Assembly: GCA_963708155.1 (NCBI GenBank)
Contig: OY970183.1
Location: forward strand, 2,666,001-2,730,000
DNA from: Methylovirgula sp963708155
GTDB lineage: Bacteria; Pseudomonadota; Alphaproteobacteria; Rhizobiales; Beijerinckiaceae
Length of the DNA stretch: 64,000 nucleotides
Direction: 5' to 3'
The notes under the pieces were generated by a model. That model was not told the DNA's origin and searched no databases. It was given only the letters and a program-made list of their open reading frames with translations. The translations under genes were made by a program, and so were the position numbers. This document shows, one piece after another, positions 57,710 through 64,000 of the stretch. The number at the start of each line of letters is the position of its first letter. The first letter of the stretch is position 1.

Positions 57710-58666
57710 ATGCCTGACGAAACCGAAGAACCTCATGTCCGTCGAACCTTAAGCGAGGCCGCAGCAAGGCAGCTCGCGAATGCTACCAAGACGCGGGCGC
57801 AGTGGTCCGGGATCACGCCGCGCTGGCTTGTGTCTTTCCTGCCCTGGACGCCGGTCGAAGCCGGCATTTACCGGCTCAACAGGGTCCGCGAGGACGATTC
57901 TCTGGCCGATGCAGACGTCGCCTGCAGCCCGCGCCGCGACATCGATTCGGATTTGCCGCTGACTTTCGTCGATTACGAGGCCACGCCGCGCGAATATTCG
58001 CTGAATGCGGTCTCGACCGTGCTCGATGTGCAGACGCGCGTCTCCGACCTCTACAGCCATCCCTACGATCAAATTCAGGAGCAGGTTCGCCTGCTCGTCG
58101 AGAAGGTCAAGGAGAAGCAGGAAGCCGAACTCATCAACAATCGCGAATACGGTCTGCTGACCAATGCGCATCCGTCGATGAAGATCACCACGCGCGGCGG
58201 TGCGCCAACGCCGGATGATCTCGATGAACTCATCACCAAGGTCTGGAAAGAGCCGGCCTTCTTCCTCGCCCATCCGCGCGCCATCGCGGCTTTTGGTCGT
58301 GAATGCACCCGCCGGGGCGTGCCGCCGCCGACGGTGACGCTGTTCGGCTCGCCTTTCATCACCTGGCGCGGGCTGCCACTGATCCCGAGCGACAAGCTCT
58401 ATATCGACGAAGCCGGCAAGACCAACATTCTGCTGCTGCGCACGGGCGAAAAGAAGCAGGGCGTCGTCGGCCTGTTCCAGCCGGGCATTCCCGGCGAGGT
58501 CGCGCCGAGCCTTTCGGTGCGTTTCATGGGCATCAACCGCAAGGCGGTCGCGTCCTATCTGATCTCGCTTTATTGCTCGGCGGCCGTCCTTACGGACGAT
58601 GCGCTCGGCGTTCTCGAAGGGGTCGAGGTGGGCAGGTACCACCAATATCCGTTTAACTACGCCTGA
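57710..58666 (+). CDS. Family 2A encapsulin shell protein (SrpI-like)
   Basis: The 318-residue protein is an HK97-fold encapsulin that self-assembles into an icosahedral nanocompartment. It matches the cyanobacterial SrpI pattern throughout: AARQLANATKTRAQWSGITP, then WTPVEAGIYRLNRV, then PREYSLNAVSTVLDVQTRVSDLYS, then PAFFLAHPRAIAAFGRECTRRG, and GVVGLFQPGIPGEVAPSLSV near the C terminus. A CAGGAG site 8 bases upstream fixes the ATG at 57710. Its cargo enzyme is the next gene. SrpI-type shells are known to be induced by sulfur limitation; here the divergent neighbours are cysteine-synthesis genes, which fits. Confidence 0.96.
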   Translation: MPDETEEPHVRRTLSEAAARQLANATKTRAQWSGITPRWLVSFLPWTPVEAGIYRLNRVREDDSLADADVACSPRRDIDSDLPLTFVDYEATPREYSLNAVSTVLDVQTRVSDLYSHPYDQIQEQVRLLVEKVKEKQEAELINNREYGLLTNAHPSMKITTRGGAPTPDDLDELITKVWKEPAFFLAHPRAIAAFGRECTRRGVPPPTVTLFGSPFITWRGLPLIPSDKLYIDEAGKTNILLLRTGEKKQGVVGLFQPGIPGEVAPSLSVRFMGINRKAVASYLISLYCSAAVLTDDALGVLEGVEVGRYHQYPFNYA

Positions 58667-58731
58667 GCCTTTAGATCGCGCCAAGGATCCGGCGGCTTCG
58701 TGCCGCCGGACGGAATCAACAGGGTCAGCCC

Positions 58732-60921
58732 ATGCCTTCGGCACCGTCCGCGCCCGATCCGAACCTGATCGCGCAACTCGCCAATTACTTCTTCCGCACT
58801 CCGCCGGACGGGCCGATCCCGACGCAGGATTCGCCGGGCATGCCGCTCGTCCCGCCGAGCCCCAATATGGTGCCGGCGCCTTCCGTCGTGACCAGCGCTG
58901 CCCCGCTCATCCCCGCGGCGCTGCCATTTGGACCGCCGGACCTTCCCCCGACGACCATTGCCTCGGTCGTGCCTACGCCAAACATTTCCGCGCCGACAAC
59001 ACCGGCCGCGCCGCATGGTCTGCCCGATGTGCCACAGCCGGGTTCGACCGCCGGCGGATTCGCGCCGAATGCGCCCGGCGATCTCGATGCCGCGGGCCCG
59101 TTGGCGCATCTCGCCGAATTCACCTCCTTCGTGCCGAAGGAGCATCTCGCATCGGCCTTCGGCGCGCAGGATTTGACGCCGTCGCCGTTCAATACGCCGC
59201 CGAAGGATTCGCCCTACTTTCTCGACGACAATGCATTGGCGCGGCGCGACCTCGATCTTGCCGCGGTCCCGGCCGCGCCAACACCATCAGTGTCGCCGTC
59301 GTTGCCTGATCCGACTCCCGCCGGGCGTCTGCCGGATGCGCCGGGAATATCCCCGCAGATCCCGCAGGGGGCTGACGCGTCTATCCCAAGCGCAAGGCCG
59401 GCCGCGCCGGAGCTTCCGCAAAGCTTTGGTTGGCCGAGCGCCGCCGCTCCGCAAACGCCGCAAGCGCCGGTCAATATCCCGCACGTGCCGGATAGCCCCG
59501 GCGTTCCCGATGCGCATGTGCCGGGCGAAGCGTTTTATTTCCTCGGCCCGGCGAAGTCCGCCGCAGCGAGCGAGACAGCGCCGCAGAATGGCGCCACAGC
59601 TCCCGCCGCGCCTGTGCAGGCGCCCGCAAGCTTCTCACCGCAGATCGTTGCACTGGAAACAGCGCCCGCCGCCGTCGACCTTGGCTCTTCGACGCGGCCC
59701 TTCGACGCCTATACGGTCAAGCGCGACTTCCCGATCCTGCGGGAGAAAGTGCACGGCAAGCCGCTCGTCTGGCTCGACAACGCCGCGACGACGCAGAAGC
59801 CGCAATCGGTCATCGACCGCATCTCCTATTTCTACGAACACGAGAATTCCAATATCCATCGCGCCGCGCACGATCTCGCCGCGCGCGCCACCGATGCTTA
59901 CGAGGCAGCCCGGCAGAAGACCGCGCGCTTTCTAAACGCGGGCTCCGAGCGCGACATTATCTTTGTTCGCGGCGCGACCGAGGGTATCAACCTCGTCGCC
60001 AAGGCCTGGGGTGGCCGCAACGTCAAGGAAGGCGATGAGATCGTCATCACCTGGTTGGAGCATCACGCCAATATCGTTCCCTGGCAGCAACTTTGCGGTG
60101 CTACTGGCGCTAAGCTGCGTGTCGCGCCGGTCGATAATACGGGGCAGGTGATCCTCGAAGAATATGAGCGTCTGCTCGGACCGCGCACGCGCATCGTCGC
60201 CATGCCGCAGGTTTCCAACGCGCTCGGCACGATCGTGCCGGTCAAGGAGATGACGGCGATCGCGCATCGCTATGGCGCTTGCGTGCTGGTCGATGGCGCG
60301 CAATCGGTTTCGCATATGCCGGTCGACGTGCAAGCGATCGACTGCGATTTCTTCGTCTTCTCCGGCCACAAGGTCTTCGGGCCGACCGGTATCGGCGTGG
60401 TCTATGGCAAGCCGGATGTGCTGGCGCATATGCCGCCCTGGCAGGGCGGCGGCAACATGATCGCCGACGTCACTTTCGAGAAGACGATTTATCAGCCGCC
60501 GCCCAACCGCTTCGAGGCCGGTACAGGCAATATCGCCGATGCGGTGGGCCTCGGCGCGGCGATCGACTACGTCGAGTCCATCGGCCGCGAGATCATCGAC
60601 CGCTACGAGCATGAGCTTCTCGTCTATGCGACGGAAAAAATGCTGAATGTGCCGGGCCTCACCATGATCGGTACGGCGAAGGACAAGGCGAGCGTGCTCT
60701 CCTTCGTGCTCGACGGCTGCCGCAGCGAGGATGTCGGCAAGGCGCTGAATCAGGAAGGCATCGCAGTGCGGGCGGGACATCATTGCGCGCAGCCGATCCT
60801 GCGCCGTTTCGGCGTGGAGACAACCGTGCGGCCGTCGCTGGCGTTCTACAATACGAAGGACGATGTCGATCTTCTTGTGGCGACGCTGCACCGGATTCAG
60901 GCCGGGCGCGTCAAGCGATAG
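58732..60921 (+). CDS. encapsulin cargo cysteine desulfurase, SufS type with long disordered N terminus
   Basis: The 729-residue protein has two parts. Residues 1 to about 322 are a Pro/Ala/Ser-rich, probably disordered extension; residues 323-729 are a SufS-like class II cysteine desulfurase. In the enzyme, PLP-lysine is K547 (FSGHKVFGPTG) and the persulfide cysteine is C685 (RAGHHCAQPI); VWLDNAATTQKP and ENSNIHRAAHDLAARAT are conserved. It converts cysteine to alanine plus enzyme-bound sulfur. Such N-terminal extensions target this cargo into Family 2A shells. Three aromatic patches (YFF 19-21, YFL 162-164, YFL 269-271) are candidate docking sites. It is 65 bases after the shell gene. Confidence 0.96.
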   Translation: MPSAPSAPDPNLIAQLANYFFRTPPDGPIPTQDSPGMPLVPPSPNMVPAPSVVTSAAPLIPAALPFGPPDLPPTTIASVVPTPNISAPTTPAAPHGLPDVPQPGSTAGGFAPNAPGDLDAAGPLAHLAEFTSFVPKEHLASAFGAQDLTPSPFNTPPKDSPYFLDDNALARRDLDLAAVPAAPTPSVSPSLPDPTPAGRLPDAPGISPQIPQGADASIPSARPAAPELPQSFGWPSAAAPQTPQAPVNIPHVPDSPGVPDAHVPGEAFYFLGPAKSAAASETAPQNGATAPAAPVQAPASFSPQIVALETAPAAVDLGSSTRPFDAYTVKRDFPILREKVHGKPLVWLDNAATTQKPQSVIDRISYFYEHENSNIHRAAHDLAARATDAYEAARQKTARFLNAGSERDIIFVRGATEGINLVAKAWGGRNVKEGDEIVITWLEHHANIVPWQQLCGATGAKLRVAPVDNTGQVILEEYERLLGPRTRIVAMPQVSNALGTIVPVKEMTAIAHRYGACVLVDGAQSVSHMPVDVQAIDCDFFVFSGHKVFGPTGIGVVYGKPDVLAHMPPWQGGGNMIADVTFEKTIYQPPPNRFEAGTGNIADAVGLGAAIDYVESIGREIIDRYEHELLVYATEKMLNVPGLTMIGTAKDKASVLSFVLDGCRSEDVGKALNQEGIAVRAGHHCAQPILRRFGVETTVRPSLAFYNTKDDVDLLVATLHRIQAGRVKR

Positions 60922-61030
60922 TCGTCAATCGGTGACTATGACGTGAGTGTGAAGGGGCTTCCACAGGGCGGCCTCTTTCTCACCGCATTCGGCGTTCAGG
61001 GCTCTCTGTCTGACCAAGGGGAGTCTCGTA

Positions 61031-61459
61031 ATGCAGTCGAAGTTCCTGAAATTAGCCGCCGGCCTTGGCGCGACCGCCGCAGTTGCGCTCTATGGGGCAT
61101 CCGCCGCGCAGGCGCACGAATATTATCACCATCATCATCATCACTATCGCGCCGCTTATGACGATCGCCCCCTGACGGTCACCAAGCATCATCACCGCTA
61201 TTATGCGACCCCCGTTGCTGCCGCGCCGGACCCCTGGCACGGCCCCGCGCCGATCATCACCGGCCCGAACTATATCGCGGCCACGGCGGTGAGCTTGCCG
61301 TTCCGCGCTGCCAATTCGATTTTCCCGGCTTACGGTGACCCGGCGACCAACCCGCTGATCTTCATCGGCGCGCCGGTCCACGTAATCGCCCAGGCGGTGG
61401 AATTTCCGTTCTATGTCGTCGGGTCGGCTTTCGGTGCGCCGCCGCCAGTCGCTTATTAA
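61031..61459 (+). CDS. exported His-rich hypothetical protein
   Basis: The 142-residue product has a signal peptide (MQSKFLKLAAGLGATAAVALYG, cleaved after AQA) so the mature protein starts HEYYHHHHHHYR. A second small His cluster (KHHHRYY) follows. The rest, about 90 residues, is hydrophobic and Pro/Gly-rich and resembles small membrane-associated proteins without a named family. AAGGGGAG 8 bases before the ATG supports the start. Metal binding in the periplasm is an inference. It is 109 bases after the desulfurase, so co-transcription is possible but not shown. Confidence 0.75.
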   Translation: MQSKFLKLAAGLGATAAVALYGASAAQAHEYYHHHHHHYRAAYDDRPLTVTKHHHRYYATPVAAAPDPWHGPAPIITGPNYIAATAVSLPFRAANSIFPAYGDPATNPLIFIGAPVHVIAQAVEFPFYVVGSAFGAPPPVAY

Positions 61460-61472
61460 CCGATCCATCGAC

Positions 61473-61502
61473 ATGCGTTCAGGTTTGGTGACCTGAACGC
61501 AT
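61473..61502. terminator. perfect 12-bp stem-loop between convergent genes
   Basis: ATGCGTTCAGGT at 61473-61484 pairs perfectly with ACCTGAACGCAT at 61491-61502 across a 6-base loop. It lies midway between two convergent genes with no strong T run, so it may act as a bidirectional terminator or a transcript-end stabiliser. Confidence 0.6.
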
Positions 61503-61509
61503 CGCAGTC

Positions 61510-61965
61510 TTACACGTGGATTGGCAGGGCCGTCTCGGCCTTGATGCTTTCGAGCGCGAAGCGAGACGTCACCTTCTTCAGCGGCAGCGTTTCGATAAGG
61601 CGCTTGTAAAACGCATCGAAGCTTTTGGTGTCGGCGACGATCACCTTCAGCAGATAATCGACATCTCCCGCCATGCGGTAGAGATCGAGCACTTCGTCCA
61701 TCGCCGAGATCGATCGGGCAAATTGATCGAGCTTGTCGTGCGCATGTTCGCCAACCTCGACCGTCACGAAGACCGTGATCCCGAGCCCGAGCTTGTGCGG
61801 GTCGAGCAGGGCGATGCGGCGGCGAATGACGCCGTCCGCCTCAAGCTTCTGGATTCGCTTCCAGCACGGCGTCTGCGACAAACCCACCTTGGCCGCGATG
61901 GCGGCAATGGACAAGCTCGAGTCTGTCTGAACGATCTGCAAAATTTTTCGGTCGGTCGCGTCCAT
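61510..61965 (-). CDS. Lrp/AsnC-family transcriptional regulator
   Basis: The 151-residue protein has an N-terminal helix-turn-helix (MDATDRKILQIVQTDSSLSIAAIAAKVGLSQTPCWKRI in outline) and a C-terminal RAM/ACT domain (GLGITVFVTVEVGEH, DVDYLLKVIVADTKSFDAFY). Lrp-family proteins respond to amino acids. It converges on the His-rich protein gene. Regulation of the nearby sulfur island is possible but unsupported. Confidence 0.93.
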   Translation of the reverse strand: MDATDRKILQIVQTDSSLSIAAIAAKVGLSQTPCWKRIQKLEADGVIRRRIALLDPHKLGLGITVFVTVEVGEHAHDKLDQFARSISAMDEVLDLYRMAGDVDYLLKVIVADTKSFDAFYKRLIETLPLKKVTSRFALESIKAETALPIHV

Positions 61966-62106
61966 AAATATTCTCCACCCCTGCGGCCGTGAGGATAATC
62001 CTTCCAGAGTCTACTTACTACATAAATTTAATAGAAATATGCCCCCGCGATCAAGACGCGTGATTTTTTTGTGATTTGGCGAGTTTTAGCAGCGCAAGCG
62101 GGGCGA

Positions 62107-63543
62107 TCAGCGGATCGCGCGCCGATAAAGCGCGAAGCGAAGGCCGGAAAGCGGTGCCCGCGGGACAATCATATCAAGGTCGTAGCGGCTTTGGCATTGC
62201 GACGGTCCCAAGGTTGCTATCGCAGCCTCCGCAGCGGGTTGATCGCTGAGGACGAACCAGTCCGGCGGGCGGTCGCACCAATCTTCGGCCTGTACCTCGC
62301 TCAGCATTCCGTGCGGATCATAGAAGTTCAGGCTCACCCAGACCTCGACCGGCATGTTGGTCGCGAAGCGGGCCGGGCCGTTGCTTTCCATGCGCGCCAC
62401 AAGCGGGCGGATATCGCCCCGGCCGAAGGCGAACAATTTCTGGACATGGATGGCGTTGCCCAGCGCGAGAAGAAACCCAAGGAGAATGACGCCAGACACG
62501 CGCCGCTCGTCCCACAATTTGGCGACGACATCGCTGGCGAGACTGACAAGCCCAAGCACGCCGACGAGAAAGAACCGCGCATATTGGACGTTTGGGGCCT
62601 GCACGAGCGTCGCGATCAAGGGGGGCAAAAGCAGGCAGGTCAGCGGCAGGATCACTCGCTCGGAGGCTATGAAAGTGGCGGCGGCGATCGTCAGGCCCGC
62701 GCAAAGGAGCAAAGCGAGCGACGCGGGCAGGTCATAGGGCAGGCCGAGCGTCGCCGCATATAGCGTCGTGAGACTGTGGCCGAGTGCCGGGAGGCTGAAG
62801 GGCGTGAGCGCACCTTCCTGCAGGAGCTGCGTATTCAGGACGCTTGCGGCAAGTAGGCCGAGTGCCGGGAGGGCGCCGAGCAGCCCGAGCAGGCCCAGAT
62901 CAAGCCCGGTGATCGCGATCTCGCGCAGCGGCCGGCGCCGATAGGCCAGCCGCAGCAGCGCCGCCACGACGAGTGTCGCAGTGGCTGTGAGCATCGTCAG
63001 ATGAAACAAAGCGCCGACTGCGACGGCGCCGGCAAAGCCGAGGCGGCTGCGTGGCGTCGGCGCGTCGAGGATGTTCTCGAGCGCGTCGGCAGCGACGAAG
63101 ATCATGAGCAGGAGGCCGGCATAGCCGCGCGCTTCAGAGCCATATTGAACGAAGATCGCCCCGCCGGCGGCGAGGGCCGCGCCGGCGAGCGCCGCTGCCG
63201 GGCCGTTGCGTCCGCAAAACTTGGCCGCGACCGGAACGGTCAATGTGCCGACGACGATCAATTCCAGCCGGATGAGTACGGATGGCGCGTCCGGGCCGAC
63301 GAACCAGAGCCAAAGCGAGTTGAGGATGTGATTATTGTCGTTCGGCAGCCGCCAGAGAATGTCGCCGGCACTTTTGAGGTGCTGCAGATTGCGCAGCGAC
63401 CAGATCTCATCGAGCCAGAGATCGCCATGGGCGCAGGCGAGCCGCAGCAGCAGGCCGAGGAGGGTCAAGCCTGCGACCGCCATCGCTATGCCGCTTGGCG
63501 CGGCGCGCACGCTTGGCTTCAGGTCGATCTGGGCGTCGAGCAC
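62107..63543 (-). CDS. GT-C-like polytopic membrane protein
   Basis: The 478-residue protein has about ten transmembrane helices. After the first comes AHGDLWLDEIWSLRNL, the Asp-Glu motif in the first periplasmic loop typical of GT-C glycosyltransferases that use lipid-linked sugars (ArnT/PMT/YfhO-like). A soluble C-terminal region of about 100 residues has several Cys and Trp residues. The donor and acceptor are unknown. It is divergent from cobT by 69 bases. Confidence 0.8.
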   Translation of the reverse strand: MLDAQIDLKPSVRAAPSGIAMAVAGLTLLGLLLRLACAHGDLWLDEIWSLRNLQHLKSAGDILWRLPNDNNHILNSLWLWFVGPDAPSVLIRLELIVVGTLTVPVAAKFCGRNGPAAALAGAALAAGGAIFVQYGSEARGYAGLLLMIFVAADALENILDAPTPRSRLGFAGAVAVGALFHLTMLTATATLVVAALLRLAYRRRPLREIAITGLDLGLLGLLGALPALGLLAASVLNTQLLQEGALTPFSLPALGHSLTTLYAATLGLPYDLPASLALLLCAGLTIAAATFIASERVILPLTCLLLPPLIATLVQAPNVQYARFFLVGVLGLVSLASDVVAKLWDERRVSGVILLGFLLALGNAIHVQKLFAFGRGDIRPLVARMESNGPARFATNMPVEVWVSLNFYDPHGMLSEVQAEDWCDRPPDWFVLSDQPAAEAAIATLGPSQCQSRYDLDMIVPRAPLSGLRFALYRRAIR

Positions 63544-63612
63544 GGCTCACCGGGATCATTGTGATCGGCGCAAGGGTTGCGCCAGCAGACGCAAGCCTAT
63601 TCAGTAAGGCTT

Positions 63613-64000
63613 ATGACTTCCTTGCCCCCCGAACTGCCCAAATCCTTTGCCGATCTTCTTTTCCTGCTGCGCGATCTGCCCCCGCCCGCCGAGGCGAGCG
63701 CCGCGGCGGCGCGAGCACGGCAGTCCGAACTGACCAAGCCGCAGGGCTCGCTTGGCCGGCTGGAGGAGATTGCCGAATTTGTCGCCCGCTGGCAGGGCCG
63801 CGACATGCCGGTGCTGGACCATCCGCTGGTGCTGATTTTCGCTGGCAATCACGGTGTCGTCTCACAAGGCGTCTCGGCCTATCCGGCGTCGGTGACGCAG
63901 GCGATGGTCGATAATTTCGCCGCCGGGGGTGCCGCGATCAACCAGATCTGCAAGGCCTTCGCGCTCGACCTGAAGGTTGTGCCGCTCGATCTCGCTACGG
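63613..64000 (+). CDS. cobT: nicotinate-nucleotide-dimethylbenzimidazole phosphoribosyltransferase, 5' part
   Basis: The gene runs off the window after 129 codons. The visible N-terminal part has RQSELTKPQGSLGRLEEIAEFVARWQG, VLIFAGNHGVVSQGVSAYPASVTQAMV, and NFAAGGAAINQICKAF, which are highly conserved in CobT. The enzyme attaches ribose phosphate to dimethylbenzimidazole for the lower ligand of cobalamin. The ATG at 63613 gives MTSLPPELPKSFADLL. No cobalamin riboswitch fits in the 69-base gap upstream. Confidence 0.93.
   Translation, partial: MTSLPPELPKSFADLLFLLRDLPPPAEASAAAARARQSELTKPQGSLGRLEEIAEFVARWQGRDMPVLDHPLVLIFAGNHGVVSQGVSAYPASVTQAMVDNFAAGGAAINQICKAFALDLKVVPLDLAT

Noticed and set aside
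63544..63612. Cobalamin riboswitch before cobT
   Set aside because: The 69-base gap is too short, and no B12-box-like sequence is seen.

Overview
This window is a chromosomal stretch of a high-GC alphaproteobacterium, most likely Hyphomicrobiales (Rhizobiales). The evidence is gene content and order: ppiD-trpE-trpG-trpD-trpC-moaC-moeA, tpiA-secG-pyrG, eno-ftsB-pdhABC-lpd-lipA, hom-glpX, a two-peptide Omp25-type beta barrel, YkvM-type queF and a coq10-like cyclase. A Beijerinckiaceae-like host is possible, but this is only an inference from general gene flavour. Almost everything is housekeeping. No phage, insertion sequence, CRISPR array or rRNA was seen; the only RNA gene is tRNA-Ser(UGA).

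Layout. 0-6 kb: a small exported protein, rimO, an outer-membrane beta barrel with a clear terminator, a ClpP-fold-like fragment, a K+ channel/TrkA protein and tRNA-Ser. 6-20 kb: small exported and membrane proteins, an SDR, an S10 peptidase, a membrane histidine kinase, an MBL hydrolase/uracil-DNA glycosylase pair, TerC, pyroglutamyl peptidase, an orphan STAS protein, glycerate kinase, an Rrf2 regulator, an ABC-F ATPase, an exported DJ-1/PfpI protein and a zinc alcohol dehydrogenase. 21-25 kb: a GlcG-like protein, a short DHFR, hom and glpX. 25-34 kb (minus strand): molybdopterin, tryptophan and ppiD genes. 34-41 kb: tpiA, secG, an HdeA-like chaperone, pyrG, queF, a MarR regulator, panE, a tautomerase and an aldo/keto reductase. 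42-52 kb: eno, a GAF-GGDEF-EAL protein, ftsB, the pyruvate dehydrogenase operon with lipA, and a terminator. 53-57 kb (minus strand): a flippase, cysE, an O-acetylhomoserine sulfhydrylase and a small unknown protein. 57-61 kb (plus strand): a Family 2A encapsulin and its cysteine desulfurase cargo. 61-64 kb: a His-rich exported protein, an Lrp regulator, a GT-C-like membrane protein and the start of cobT.

The most interesting region is 54.7-60.9 kb, a divergent sulfur island. One arm makes O-acetylserine and incorporates sulfide (cysE and the sulfhydrylase). The other makes a Family 2A encapsulin shell and a SufS-type cysteine desulfurase with a disordered Pro/Ala-rich N-terminal extension of about 320 residues, which is how this cargo class is loaded. 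The AT-rich 437-bp region between them carries twin 15-bp palindromes 21 bp apart, one containing a perfect TATAAT, plus a 10-bp inverted repeat bracketing the likely promoter of the opposite arm. This suggests tight coordinated control by a regulator that cannot be named from sequence.

Data-quality caveat: eleven conserved housekeeping genes carry 20 single-base indels in total, 19 of them insertions. This looks like sequencing or assembly error rather than gene decay. Those genes are listed as full-length CDS with their frame breaks located.
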